From: Paenibacillus xylanexedens
GTDB lineage: Bacteria > Bacillota > Bacilli > Paenibacillales > Paenibacillaceae
Reading direction: 5' to 3'
DNA: 64,000 bases
NCBI RefSeq assembly: GCF_017874615.1
Contig: NZ_JAGIKV010000005.1
Coordinates: 285,281-349,280, forward strand
The notes under the pieces: generated by a model
The model's database searches: none
What the model saw: only the letters and a program-made list of their open reading frames with translations
What the model was told of the DNA's origin: nothing
Position numbers and translations under genes: made by a program
In this document: positions 53,374 to 62,430 of the stretch, piece after piece
Layout of the letters: the number at the start of each line of letters is the position of its first letter
How positions within the stretch are numbered: position 1 is the first letter of the stretch

Positions 53374-54249
53374 TCAGGCTCCGAATCTCTGACGATAACC
53401 GCACTTTCGACACAACTCTTCCACAGCTTCCCGCTTGGAGAAGCCATATACCAGATTGTTCGCTCGCTCACCCTCAATAATCTCCGAGAATGACTTCTCG
53501 TGCACATTACCAAGGTTAATCACACCCTCGCCATCGAGACAGCATGGAACCACCGTTCCATCCACAAGCACAGCTGCCTGACCACGCAATGCATGGCAAA
53601 AACCTTTGCCGTCATCTTCAGGTGCATCCAGACTCGGCCACTGGAACTCATGGTCCTGATTCAGATATACATTTCGGGCAATTTTGACCCCGCTGCCTGG
53701 AACCACTTTTTCCTCAATGCGGAAGTCCAGATTGAACTCACGTTCCAATACTTCAAGGGTCTCCCGATTTCGATTCATCTGAGCATTTGTGAAGTTATCC
53801 TGTGTCAGATTCCAGAGCCGGAATGAGATGATGACATTGTGCTTAACGGCCTCGTGTACAAAGGACAAAATATGACGCAGGTATCCGTCACGGTCTGTTG
53901 AACCTTCATGCCCATCGAAGCTGTGCAGGGAGAAATTCATCTGCCGCAGCGCCGGTTTGCCCAGTAATTTATGCTGAGTCTTGGGCAGCAGTGTACCATT
54001 CGTTGTAATGTTCACCTTGAGTCCCTTCTCATGTGCGGAATCGAGCAACAGATCTATTTTGGGATGCAACAAGGGTTCGCCTTTGACATGTAGATAAATA
54101 TGATTGGTGTGTGGTTTAACTTGATCCAGTATATTGTTGAAGACTTCAGGGTCAATGAATCCTTTGGCACGCTGCGTCTGAGGACAGAAGCTGCACGCCA
54201 GATTACAGATACTTGTGATCTCAATATATACTTTTTTGAACGTTTTCAA
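53374..54249 (-). CDS. Radical SAM protein with a SPASM-type C-terminus
   Basis: The 291-residue protein begins MKTFKKVYIEITSICNLACS and has the radical SAM cluster motif CNLACSFC (Cys16, Cys20, Cys23), HVKGEPLLHPKI as the GGEP-equivalent, and VNITTNGTLL. Toward the C-terminus CHALRGQAAVLVDGTVVPCC and CRKCGYRQRF provide cysteines for one auxiliary iron-sulfur cluster, as in short SPASM proteins. The substrate is unknown and no peptide precursor gene was found beside it. ATG at 54249 is the natural start. It is divergent from the thi operon across a gap holding a TPP riboswitch. Confidence 0.85.
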   Translation of the reverse strand: MKTFKKVYIEITSICNLACSFCPQTQRAKGFIDPEVFNNILDQVKPHTNHIYLHVKGEPLLHPKIDLLLDSAHEKGLKVNITTNGTLLPKTQHKLLGKPALRQMNFSLHSFDGHEGSTDRDGYLRHILSFVHEAVKHNVIISFRLWNLTQDNFTNAQMNRNRETLEVLEREFNLDFRIEEKVVPGSGVKIARNVYLNQDHEFQWPSLDAPEDDGKGFCHALRGQAAVLVDGTVVPCCLDGEGVINLGNVHEKSFSEIIEGERANNLVYGFSKREAVEELCRKCGYRQRFGA

Positions 54250-54473
54250 CTCGGGTCCCCATTCTGCCTAGGAGGGAGAACAATCCCACCTGCATTTGTG
54301 ATCCGGCCAATATGCGCCACCACTATTATATCGGGTTCATGAGCCAAGGTAAATTGTTCAGTTGTTCGGGTCTGACTCCAAGTTCATATCAAGAATTCCA
54401 TCATGCTGCCTCTTTACAGTTCATGTTCAAGTGATATATGCTGAACACACAACTGCATATCTTGAACTTTTGC

Positions 54474-54556
54474 ACTAGGGGAGCCTTGCGGCTGAGACGA
54501 ATATGACTATTCGGACCCTTTGAACCTGATCTGGATCATACCAGCGGAGGGAAGTG
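54474..54556 (+). promoter_or_regulatory. TPP riboswitch aptamer controlling the thiZXYMDE operon
   Basis: The plus strand has AGGGGAGCC, GGCTGAGACGAATATGAC, CGGACCCTTTGAACCTGATC and TGGATCATACCAGCGGAGGG, a complete THI-box matching consensus apart from TGGATCATACC where TGGATAATACC is usual. Confidence 0.95.
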
Positions 54557-54621
54557 GAGCGGCCTTTTAGTAAGCGGAATTTTTTCATGTATGTGAAGAT
54601 AAATTGCGGATTTAACTTACA

Positions 54622-54660
54622 GACCCACTCATTTCTCCGGAAATGGGTGGGTCTTTTTTG
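54622..54660 (+). terminator. Attenuator terminator in the thi operon leader
   Basis: AGACCCACTCATTTC pairs with GAAATGGGTGGGTCT around TCCG and is followed by a run of six T or more, 66 bases after the aptamer and 67 bases before thiZ. Confidence 0.9.
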
Positions 54661-54726
54661 TTTCTTTTGCAGAGTATAGGATGCCGTTGTTATTGCAGCA
54701 GTCTGACATCAAGGGGGGAGGATCAG

Positions 54727-55494
54727 ATGAACAACCATGTAACCATTCACAACGTTAGCTTCGCTTTTCCTGAAAAAAAGGATTCACCCGTGCTCGCCAA
54801 TGTGTCGCTTCAGGTTCAACAAGGAGAATTTGTCTCGCTCATCGGCTCCAGCGGATCAGGTAAAAGCACACTCTTCAAGCTGCTCGCAGGCTTGCTTGAG
54901 CCAACCGTTGGCACCATCGATATAGCTGATGTACCGCACGGACAACGGCTCGGACGAGTCGCCTATATGCCGCAGAAAGACCTGCTGTTATCCTGGCGTA
55001 CCGTCATGGAGAACTGCCTGCTGCCTGCCGAGCTGGCACCAGGCCGACAGGACAAGGACAAACTACGAGCCGATATCATCGCTGGATTGGCAAGGTTTGG
55101 CTTGTCCGGTTATGAGCAGGCCTATCCGGATGAGTTATCCGGCGGCATGCGGCAGCGGGTGGCACTGCTGCGTACCTTGCTTACAGGCGGGCAGCTCATG
55201 TTGCTGGATGAACCCTTCGGTGCACTCGACGCTTTAACCAAACGAGAAATGCATCGCTGGTTATTGGAACTGTGGGAGGGCATTGGCCAAACCGTGCTGT
55301 TCATTACACATGACATCGAAGAAGCCCTGTTGTTAAGTGACCGTATCATTCTATTAACTCCAGGGGGACAAGGTCAGCAGTTGCGGGATATGACGGTTCC
55401 TTTGCCACGCCCAAGGCATTCGGACATGATCTACGAACCGGCTCTCGTGCAGATGAGGCAACAACTGGAGGAACAATTGCATGCAAAGCGATAG
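54727..55494 (+). CDS. thiZ: ABC transporter ATPase for thiamine precursor uptake (ThiZ-type)
   Basis: The 255-residue ATPase has Walker A GSSGSGKST, LSGGMRQRVALLRTL, Walker B LMLLDEPFGALDALTKR and the H-loop ITHDIEEAL, the nitrate/taurine/pyrimidine branch. ATG at 54727 follows GGGGGAGG; an in-frame ATG at 54643 would start within the leader terminator. It is the first gene after the TPP riboswitch and overlaps thiX by 14 bases. With ThiX and ThiY it imports a hydroxymethylpyrimidine-type precursor, probably formylaminopyrimidine by family. Confidence 0.9.
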   Translation: MNNHVTIHNVSFAFPEKKDSPVLANVSLQVQQGEFVSLIGSSGSGKSTLFKLLAGLLEPTVGTIDIADVPHGQRLGRVAYMPQKDLLLSWRTVMENCLLPAELAPGRQDKDKLRADIIAGLARFGLSGYEQAYPDELSGGMRQRVALLRTLLTGGQLMLLDEPFGALDALTKREMHRWLLELWEGIGQTVLFITHDIEEALLLSDRIILLTPGGQGQQLRDMTVPLPRPRHSDMIYEPALVQMRQQLEEQLHAKR

Positions 55495-56311
55495 AGCTGA
55501 GGTTAGCGTCTGGACGTGGTGTTTAAAGTGGCTCTCGAGGTCGTTTTCCCAATATGGTTTGTTTATTATGCTCATGTTCTTATTACTGGCGATCTGGGAA
55601 TTGATTGTGCGTATGGGATGGGTGCCCTCCTTTATCATCCCTGCACCCACGGCCATCGTAAGCTCACTGGTTCAGCATCGCCGTCTGCTATTGACCATCC
55701 ATCTGCCTGCTACCTTTATGGAGGTTCTTGTTGGTTTTGGCTTGTCCATAGTGACCGGAATTATGCTAGCGACAGGCATGCATATGAACCGATCGATTGA
55801 AAAGGCCTTGTATCCCTTCATTGTGATCAGTCAGACCATCCCGCTGATTGCCTTGTCCCCCGTATTTATCTTGTGGTTTGGTTACACGTTGTGGAGCAAA
55901 GTCGCGGTGGTATTCTTAATCGCATTCTTCCCCATTGTGGTCAGTACCTACGATGGACTCCGCCAAGGCGATCCGGAGCAGCGTGAACTACTGCTCACCA
56001 TGGGCGCCAACAAGTGGGATATTTTTTGCAAACTCCAGGTTCCACTGGCACTTCCCTCTTTTTTCTCGGGGTTAAAGATGTCTGTGGTGTACTGCGTGGT
56101 TGGGGCAACGATTGGCGAATGGCTCGGTGGCAGCAAAGGTCTCGGATACTTCAGCCGTCGCATGTCCAGCAACATGAACACGGATGCGATGTTTGCAGCT
56201 ATTGTGCTTTTATCCCTGCTGGGGATCGTTTTGTTTGTACTGATTGCCTGGCTGGAGAAACGGTTTTGCTTACGACGTCATCGTCATGGAGGCAAAAGAA
56301 ACGTTGGATAA
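55481..56311 (+). CDS. thiX: ABC transporter permease for thiamine precursor uptake (ThiX-type)
   Basis: The 276-residue permease has six membrane helices (first at about 22-45), the EAA-type loop RELLLTMGANKWDIFCKLQV and the branch-typical TIPLIALSPVFILWFGYTLW. GGAGGAA precedes the ATG inside the end of thiZ. A 168-bp gap to thiY contains no recognised terminator. Confidence 0.9.
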   Translation: MQSDRAEVSVWTWCLKWLSRSFSQYGLFIMLMFLLLAIWELIVRMGWVPSFIIPAPTAIVSSLVQHRRLLLTIHLPATFMEVLVGFGLSIVTGIMLATGMHMNRSIEKALYPFIVISQTIPLIALSPVFILWFGYTLWSKVAVVFLIAFFPIVVSTYDGLRQGDPEQRELLLTMGANKWDIFCKLQVPLALPSFFSGLKMSVVYCVVGATIGEWLGGSKGLGYFSRRMSSNMNTDAMFAAIVLLSLLGIVLFVLIAWLEKRFCLRRHRHGGKRNVG

Positions 56312-56479
56312 TAGTTAGACAGAAATTAGATGTAAATACAGGAATGACGATCTTCAAAACAAAACATACCTTATGCACCATTTCAGCAGCAAACTTCAAT
56401 CAGTTCATTGTCACATTGTCGTTAACATGCTGTTGTCCATTTTCTACAAATTAAAACGCTGAAATGAGGAACTTCATTT

Positions 56480-57553
56480 ATGAATAACAAAGGTATACAC
56501 TCCCTGCTTCCCATCATGCTCATTAGCCTTTTGCTATTCGTTAGCGGATGCAGCACCACGAATACCAGCAAAAACACGCCAACAACAGACTCTGCAACCC
56601 ATGCACAACAAACAGACAAGTCTGCAACCGAACCAGCATCAGACGCCAAAGATAAGCTGTCCATCATGCTCGACTGGTACCCGAATGCAGTACACTCCTT
56701 CATCTATGTTGCTCAGGAAAAAGGATACTTTGCAGACCAAGGTCTGGATGTCGAAATTCAGATGCCTGCGGATACCAATGATTCACTCAAACTTGTTGCT
56801 GCCGGAAAAATTGATCTGGCTCTAAGCTACCAGCCTCAAATTTTGCTCGCTCGTGGCGAGAACATTCCTGTACGTTCCATTGCTGCTGTTGTTCGCCACC
56901 CCCTAGTGCATCTATTGACCGAAGCAAATGGCAACGTGAGCTCACCCAAAGATCTTGACGGAAAAACTGTCGGTTATTCTTCGATTCCGCTGTATGAAGC
57001 GATGGTTCGTACGATGATTAGCGAGGATGGCGGCAATCCCGACAACATGAATCTGGTTGACGTTGGGTTCGATCTGATTCCTTCGCTGGCTTCCGGACAG
57101 GCAGATGCGATTATGGGTGGTTTTATTAACCATGAACAATTGATTTTGGAGAAAGAAGGACATGCCATGAGTTCGATTAACCCCGTCGATTATGGTGTGC
57201 CTGATTATTATGAATTGGTCCTGACCGCAAGTGAAGCTGGCATTGAAGCGAAAAAAGACCAACTTACCCGGTTCGTCAAAGCGGTCCAGGAAGGACAAAA
57301 ATATGTGACTGAGCATCCAGAAGAAGCCTTGAATATTCTGCTCGCTCATGAGAATGAAACGTCTCCGCTTGACCCGGAGATCGAAACCAAAAGTCTGGCG
57401 ATTCTACTTCCACTTATGAATGAAGAAGGCCAACCGTTTGGTCGGCAGGAGATGGAGTCGTGGGAGAATGTACGCGCATGGCTCGTTGAACAGGATTTGA
57501 TTCCTGAATCGGTGAAAGCCGAGGATGCTTTTATTACTCTGCAAGGAGAGTAA
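56480..57553 (+). CDS. thiY: Substrate-binding lipoprotein for thiamine precursor uptake (ThiY-type)
   Basis: The 357-residue protein has a lipoprotein signal (LISLLLFVSGC, lipid Cys at about 25), a Thr/Ser/Ala-rich linker (26-60) and an NMT1/THI5-like domain with LSIMLDWYPNAVHSFIYVAQ and AAGKIDLALSYQPQILLARG. The LDWxPN motif is characteristic of pyrimidine-binding members. It delivers the ligand to ThiXZ. ATG 56480 is preceded by ATGAGGAAC at suitable spacing. Confidence 0.92.
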   Translation: MNNKGIHSLLPIMLISLLLFVSGCSTTNTSKNTPTTDSATHAQQTDKSATEPASDAKDKLSIMLDWYPNAVHSFIYVAQEKGYFADQGLDVEIQMPADTNDSLKLVAAGKIDLALSYQPQILLARGENIPVRSIAAVVRHPLVHLLTEANGNVSSPKDLDGKTVGYSSIPLYEAMVRTMISEDGGNPDNMNLVDVGFDLIPSLASGQADAIMGGFINHEQLILEKEGHAMSSINPVDYGVPDYYELVLTASEAGIEAKKDQLTRFVKAVQEGQKYVTEHPEEALNILLAHENETSPLDPEIETKSLAILLPLMNEEGQPFGRQEMESWENVRAWLVEQDLIPESVKAEDAFITLQGE

Positions 57554-57718
57554 ATGATTTAGATTTTACGTTTCTGCTTTTCCCGCATTAATGATCTGGC
57601 TGTTGTTAGACTCTGCGCCCCAACTCAACAAGGAGACTCATATCCTATTATTCTGCTGAGTGACCCTTCATACTGGCCTTCTACCGATGGGGTTACTTCA
57701 TAACAAGGAGGAAATTAT

Positions 57719-58531
57719 ATGTCTTATCTGAAACGTGTTCGTACGCAAAATCCGCTGGTACACAATATCACCAACCTTGTCGTGGCTCCCTTCACAGCCA
57801 ATGGTCTGCTTGCACTAGGTGCGTCCCCTTTTATGGCCTATGCTCATGAAGAGGTCGCTGATGTCGCCAAGATGTCAGGAGCCGTGGTACTCAACATCGG
57901 TACACTCGATGACAAAGTCGTTCAGGCGATCCGTCTGGCAGGCCAATCGGCTAATGCGCATCACGTGCCTGTGGTGCTTGATCCGGTTGGAGCTGGCGCG
58001 ACCACCTATCGTACAGAAACCGTGCAGATGCTCGTTCGTGAACTTCGTCTCACAGTACTGCGCGGCAATGTGGCAGAGGTCGCCAATGTCATCGGTGAGA
58101 GCTGGAGTATCAAAGGTGTGGACGCAGGATCAGGTGAAGGCGACCGAATCGGCATTGCGGAGCGGGCAGCGCATAAACTTGGCTGTGTCGTGGTCATTAC
58201 CGGAAAAGAAGATATTATTACTGATGGACAATCCACATTCCTCACGAGTAATGGTCATGCCCTGCTCACTCAGGTCACAGGTGCTGGCTGTCTGCTCAGT
58301 TCAGTGATTGGCGCTTTTACAGCCATAGCGGAATCAGGAGCCGATCTTCTAGGCAGTGTTGTTGAAGCGCTCGCGTTTTATGGTGTAGCAGCTGAACTGG
58401 CGGCAGAGCGGACAGCTCATCAGGGGCCGGGCAGCTTCCAGATTGAATTGTTGAATCAACTGGCACAAGTAACACCAGACCTCTTGGCAGAACGCGCACA
58501 GATCCGTCAGATCCATGGAGGTGCAATATGA
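57719..58531 (+). CDS. thiM: Hydroxyethylthiazole kinase
   Basis: The 270-residue ribokinase-fold enzyme has the ThiM motifs [20 protein letters not shown] (thiazole site), [29 protein letters not shown] and [17 protein letters not shown] with the catalytic GAGC. It phosphorylates the thiazole moiety for salvage. AAGGAGG precedes the ATG, and the stop overlaps thiD by four bases. Confidence 0.95.
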   Translation: MSYLKRVRTQNPLVHNITNLVVAPFTANGLLALGASPFMAYAHEEVADVAKMSGAVVLNIGTLDDKVVQAIRLAGQSANAHHVPVVLDPVGAGATTYRTETVQMLVRELRLTVLRGNVAEVANVIGESWSIKGVDAGSGEGDRIGIAERAAHKLGCVVVITGKEDIITDGQSTFLTSNGHALLTQVTGAGCLLSSVIGAFTAIAESGADLLGSVVEALAFYGVAAELAAERTAHQGPGSFQIELLNQLAQVTPDLLAERAQIRQIHGGAI

Positions 58532-59340
58532 GCATTGCTCAAGCGCTAACCATTGCAGGTTCTGATAACGGGGGCGGCGCAGGCATTCAAGCCGATGTGA
58601 AAACATTTCAGGAGCTTGGGGTATACGGTATGACGGTTATTACCGCTATTGCTGCCCAAAATACAACAGGTGTGCAGGGCGTCTTCCCCATCTCTTACGA
58701 TGGCATTGCCCAGCAATTGGACTCGACCGGCGAAGACTTTCAACCAACCGCAACGAAGACCGGCATGTTATATAGTGCCGAGATTATTCGTCTAGTCGCT
58801 GAGAAATGGCAGCAATATCGTTGGTCTAATCTGGTCATCGATCCCGTGATGGTAGCCAAAGGTGGCGCCTCCCTTCTCCAGCAGGAAGCTGTACAGGCGT
58901 TGATTACGGAGCTGTTGCCCCATGCCCTGATCACAACACCTAATATTCCGGAAGCGGAACTACTTACCGAAATGTCCATCACGAATATGAATCAGCGGGA
59001 AGAAGCCGCAAGACGGATTGTACAGATGGGCTCAACGTATGCTTTGGTCAAAGGTGGTCATGATGAAGGAAGTGGTATGATCGTGGATGTGCTCTACGAT
59101 GGGCAGTCTTTTCATTACCTGGAGAATGTTCGTGTGGTAACACGTCATACACACGGAACAGGATGCACGTACTCTGCTGCGATCACCGCAGAGTTAGCAA
59201 AGGGTTCACCTGTTCTTTCTGCCGTTATGACCGCGCGAGCATTCATTCAGGCAGCCATCGAAGATGAGTTGGGGATTGGGGCCGGACATGGGCCGACAAA
59301 TCATTTTGCGTATCAGCGCAGACAGCGGGGTGAGCAGTGA
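58528..59340 (+). CDS. thiD: Hydroxymethylpyrimidine/phosphomethylpyrimidine kinase
   Basis: The 270-residue kinase has [20 protein letters not shown] at the N-terminus (consensus GSDSGGGAG, with Asn for Ser), [16 protein letters not shown] and [16 protein letters not shown] with the anion-hole Cys. It makes HMP-PP for condensation by ThiE. Translation is coupled to thiM and its TGA overlaps the thiE start. Confidence 0.95.
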   Translation: MSIAQALTIAGSDNGGGAGIQADVKTFQELGVYGMTVITAIAAQNTTGVQGVFPISYDGIAQQLDSTGEDFQPTATKTGMLYSAEIIRLVAEKWQQYRWSNLVIDPVMVAKGGASLLQQEAVQALITELLPHALITTPNIPEAELLTEMSITNMNQREEAARRIVQMGSTYALVKGGHDEGSGMIVDVLYDGQSFHYLENVRVVTRHTHGTGCTYSAAITAELAKGSPVLSAVMTARAFIQAAIEDELGIGAGHGPTNHFAYQRRQRGEQ

Positions 59341-60005
59341 TGCACCCTTGGGATGCAGAAGCGGTACGACGCACGATGCAGGTGTATTTGGTGATGGGCA
59401 GCGTCAATACAACGCAAGACCCTGTGGAAGTGCTGCGCCAGGCCATTGCTGGCGGCATTACGCTGTTCCAGTTCCGTGAAAAGGGAACTGGCGCCCTGGT
59501 CGGCGAAGCTCGCATCACGCTTGCGATGCGGCTTCGCGAGGTGTGCGGCCAGCACGGAGTCCCGTTCATCGTGAACGATGATGTGGAGCTGGCTGTAGCG
59601 GTGGAGGCCGACGGCGTGCATGTCGGCCAGGAAGATGCGGACGCGGCGCTGGTACGCGCCCGCATTGGAGATGGGCGGATGCTTGGCGTATCCGCCCACT
59701 CCGTGGATGAGGCGCGCCGTGCGGTGCAGGCGGGCGCCGACTACCTTGGCGTCGGGCCAATGTACCCGACGCGCTCCAAAGCGGATGCCCACGCTGTGCT
59801 GGGCCCCGCAGGGGTGGCGGAACTGCGCGCCGCAGGCATCGCAGTTCCGGTTGTGGGTATCGGCGGCATTACGCCCGATACCACGGCCGCCGTGATGGCG
59901 GCTGGAGCCGACGGCGTAGCCGTCATCTCCGCCATCGCGGGCGCGGCCGACGTGCGCGCAGCGGCTGCGCAGTTCGCTGCGGCAGTGCGCGGGATGCAGG
60001 CGTAG
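59340..60005 (+). CDS. thiE: Thiamine phosphate synthase, strongly GC-rich
   Basis: The 221-residue TIM-barrel enzyme has ITLFQFREKGTGALVGEARI (pyrophosphate site), FIVNDDVELAVAVEADGVHV and YLGVGPMYPTRSKADAHAVL, all ThiE signatures; it joins HMP-PP and thiazole phosphate to give TMP. GGGGTGAGC precedes the ATG; a GTG one codon earlier is possible. Base composition departs from its neighbours: by hand count 59761-59820 is 73% and 59881-59940 is 75% G+C, against 47% at 58801-58860 in thiD. The rise is gradual (about 55-58% at the start of the gene), and many codons end in G or C. Confidence 0.93.
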   Translation: MHPWDAEAVRRTMQVYLVMGSVNTTQDPVEVLRQAIAGGITLFQFREKGTGALVGEARITLAMRLREVCGQHGVPFIVNDDVELAVAVEADGVHVGQEDADAALVRARIGDGRMLGVSAHSVDEARRAVQAGADYLGVGPMYPTRSKADAHAVLGPAGVAELRAAGIAVPVVGIGGITPDTTAAVMAAGADGVAVISAIAGAADVRAAAAQFAAAVRGMQA

Positions 60006-60223
60006 CCCTGCTTCCCTGCACTGCCAGCCCCGTGGGCTGCACCGCATACATGGTGCAACCCACAACTGCTCACGCTCCTCTCCATAACAGAGGAGCCTCA
60101 AAACACCCCCCCGGCGCAGCAGCAACCCATGTCTTCGACTTAGAAGCGCATCCGCTCCCTACAGTGACTGAATGTTATAATAATTCAGTCATATCCAGTC
60201 ACATCTATTCACCAATCCATGAT

Positions 60224-60259
60224 CAAGATGCAGCTTCCATGCTCGCATCTTGTTTTTTT
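60224..60259 (+). terminator. Intrinsic terminator of the thi operon
   Basis: CAAGATGC pairs with GCATCTTG around a 13-base loop and is followed by seven T, about 220 bases after thiE. A hairpin without a T-run lies earlier at GCTCCTCT/AGAGGAGC (near 60072-60095). Confidence 0.8.
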
Positions 60260-60271
60260 CATTTTCAACGG

Positions 60272-60302
60272 TTGACTCTCACGTAACGTGACACTGTACA
60301 AT
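60272..60302 (+). promoter_or_regulatory. MerR-type promoter with 19-bp spacer and internal palindromic operator
   Basis: TTGACT (60272-60277) and TACAAT (60297-60302) are 19 bases apart, the overlong spacer typical of MerR-activated promoters. The perfect palindrome TCACGTAACGTGA (60279-60291) sits within the spacer, as expected for the dimer site, just upstream of the MerR-family gene, so autoregulation is likely. Confidence 0.8.
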
Positions 60303-60326
60303 CGATGTTGTAAGGAGGTTTCTCAC

Positions 60327-61070
60327 ATGGCCATGAAGGTAAAAGAAGTTGCCGAACTTGCCTCGATCAGTGTGCGCACACTGCATCACTATGATGAGAT
60401 CGGACTATTAATTCCGGACGAAGTGACTTCAGCCGGGTATCGATTATATTCAGATGCCAACCTGGAACAGTTGCAGCAGATATTATTTTTCAAGGAACTC
60501 GACTTCTCTCTGAAGGAGATTAAAAACATTATAACCAACCCCTCCTTCAATCCAGAAGAAGCACTAAACATGCATCGACTTATTCTATTGGAGAAGCGAC
60601 AACGCTTGGACCAAATGATTGCGACCATCGATAGAACGGTTTTACACGTGAGAGGAGAAATTAAAATGACAGCCAAAGAACAATTCGAAGGGTTTGATTT
60701 TAGCCAGAATCCATATGAGCAAGAAGCGCGGGAACGTTGGGGAGACCATGCCGTCGATCACGCAAATCAGAAGCTGCACAATAAATCAACCACGGAGCAA
60801 AAGGCTCTATCCGATCAAATGAACGAAATCTACAAACATCTGGCTTCACTTCGTCACACAGAACCAGCATCCGCCGAGGCACAGGCCGGTATTCAAGAAT
60901 GGTACACCTGTCTAAACCTAATGGGAAGCTACTCACCTGAAGCCTTCAGAGGACTTGGTCAGATGTACGTGGACGATGAACGCTTCACGCGTAATATTGA
61001 TCAGTTTGGCGATGGTTTGGCATTATTTATGAGAGATGCTATGGCTGTATTTGCTGACCAAAACAAATGA
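60327..61070 (+). CDS. MerR-family regulator with TipAS ligand-binding domain
   Basis: The 247-residue protein has a MerR winged helix (MAMKVKEVAELASISVRTLH, HYDEIGLLIPDEVTSAGYRL, YSDANLEQLQQILFFKELDF), a dimerisation helix (about 85-118), and a C-terminal TipAS-type globin-like domain (about 125-247) with ARERWGDHAVDHANQKL and WYTCLNLMGSYSPEAFRGLG. TipAL/Mta/SkgA proteins sense thiopeptides or other drugs and activate their own and other promoters. AAGGAGG lies eight bases before ATG 60327; the in-frame codons before it overlap the promoter. Confidence 0.9.
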   Translation: MAMKVKEVAELASISVRTLHHYDEIGLLIPDEVTSAGYRLYSDANLEQLQQILFFKELDFSLKEIKNIITNPSFNPEEALNMHRLILLEKRQRLDQMIATIDRTVLHVRGEIKMTAKEQFEGFDFSQNPYEQEARERWGDHAVDHANQKLHNKSTTEQKALSDQMNEIYKHLASLRHTEPASAEAQAGIQEWYTCLNLMGSYSPEAFRGLGQMYVDDERFTRNIDQFGDGLALFMRDAMAVFADQNK

Positions 61071-61135
61071 TATAGCCCTGTATTCAACCACATACAGTAT
61101 TATTCAACTCTCATTGCCGTCAGATGTGCACTGTA

Positions 61136-61245
61136 AACGATAGTCTGGAAGTTACCCCCCTGTCCTGAAAAGGTGCCATCAGCTTTATTCGCTGTAAATG
61201 ACCATTCGGATATTTGAACCTACCTCCTGGGGTGACCCTATCGTT
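61136..61245. other. Structured intergenic element, imperfect 110-bp palindrome of unknown nature
   Basis: AACGATAG at 61136-61143 is exactly complementary to CTATCGTT at 61238-61245. Inside this, GTTACCCCCC (61151-61160) faces CTGGGGTGAC (61228-61237 region), so the segment can fold into a long stem. No riboswitch consensus I know fits. It lies in the 556-bp gap 61071-61626, which otherwise holds a terminator-like hairpin. Confidence 0.5.
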
Positions 61246-61360
61246 CTTGTAATTAACCTTATGAACATAATGAATATTTACTAGGGTTATGTGGTAAGTA
61301 ATTTAAATCGATCCGAATTGTTGCGAAAGTTATGAGCCGTATCCCGCCTACTGCCCAGTA

Positions 61361-61411
61361 TACACACAAAAGGGACGTCCGCCCTCTCAGGCGTCACGTC
61401 CCTTTTGTGTA
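61361..61411. terminator. Strong hairpin, probable bidirectional terminator
   Basis: ACACAAAAGGGACGT pairs with ACGTCCCTTTTGTGT (perfect over 15 bp) around an inner GCC/GGC stem. It lies about 290 bases after the MerR gene and 215 after the minus-strand gene ending at 61627. The TTTT in the arm may serve as a release run. Confidence 0.7.
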
Positions 61412-61626
61412 TGCAAGTAACTCAGCCGCAATGTGAACATGCCTAACTGCTGCTCACTCTGAGTACTTTATGAATATCTTTTAAAGCAGATTGCTATTTA
61501 CTACGTTTTTTTTCCGCTCCCAGTCCTTCAATATAACCGTTTCACCAGATGCTTAGGATGATGAGCATTAAGTTTCTTCTGTCAAACGTTCTTCATTTTG
61601 CAACCAAGCGTCCACCGTCTATCCGA

Positions 61627-62109
61627 TTAAGCTCTTGGCGCGTGATCCGATGAAGATGCATCCGTAGCTAGACTGGTTCTCGCCATCCGGCCAGGAATCT
61701 GCCATGCAGATACAATCGCAAGCACAATGAATAATAAATCAATCGGTTGACTGAAGTACTCCTGGAAGGTTTCCACAAACGCACTGATCATCTCGCTATC
61801 AAACACAAGTTCCATCACGCTTACATCACCAAACAGTTCGGAAGTAAAATATACGACCGTTAGATATTTCCCCAGCAAAATACCAACAAGTGCAAACAGT
61901 ACGGCAATAATCTTATGTACCGTCGCAATTCGTTTATTGGAGAACAACACAACTGCGTAACCCGTGAGCGCTCCAATCAAAATCGCAATTAATCCCACCT
62001 CATAATCGGTCATTGCAGCAATAGCTGCCCATACGATGCCTCCCAGAATGGCTGCAATTAAACCACCAATGATCGGCATACCGATTTTAACTCCTTGTTT
62101 CTCTTCCAC
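61627..62109 (-). CDS. Four-helix membrane protein of unknown function
   Basis: The 160-residue protein has hydrophobic segments at about residues 10-32, 36-56, 63-85 and 119-140 (PIIGGLIAAILGGIVWAAIA; IAVLFALVGILLGKYLTVVY). It ends with a polar tail. GTG at 62109 is nine bases past AGGAGGG; the upstream in-frame ATG at 62136 would place that site inside the coding region. No family assigned. It stands alone. Confidence 0.68.
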   Translation of the reverse strand: MEEKQGVKIGMPIIGGLIAAILGGIVWAAIAAMTDYEVGLIAILIGALTGYAVVLFSNKRIATVHKIIAVLFALVGILLGKYLTVVYFTSELFGDVSVMELVFDSEMISAFVETFQEYFSQPIDLLFIVLAIVSAWQIPGRMARTSLATDASSSDHAPRA

Positions 62110-62322
62110 GTTGTCTTTCCCTCCTGAGTCATGCATATGCTTCTTTTCCAGAATTCACCTTTCCTATGAAACCACAAAAAGACCTATTATTCAACATTTT
62201 TCTACTTTTGGGACCATCTATTTACATAATAGAAAAGATATATTAAGCATCCATTTCCTTATTCGCTCGAATATCATTTTAGTTTTGTCCACAAACATCT
62301 CATAATCATTTCCTTGGCACAT

Positions 62323-62364
62323 AAAAACATCCCCCAACAGCATAATCGCCGTAGAAGGGATGTT
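62323..62364 (-). terminator. Intrinsic terminator of the dgk-dck operon
   Basis: On the minus strand AACATCCC pairs with GGGATGTT around a 23-base loop and is followed by TTTATG after further T, about 70 bases past the dck stop. Confidence 0.65.
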
Positions 62365-62430
62365 GTCCATATCTGTATCATAGATATAACAATGTAACCG
62401 AGAAAACTACATTGGAAAGCTCTCTCTATC

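Noticed and set aside
61130..61260. Known riboswitch classes (cyclic-di-AMP, cyclic-di-GMP, manganese, fluoride, guanidine, cobalamin) in the structured gap
   Set aside because: None of the diagnostic core sequences I know is present, so it is reported only as an unassigned structure.
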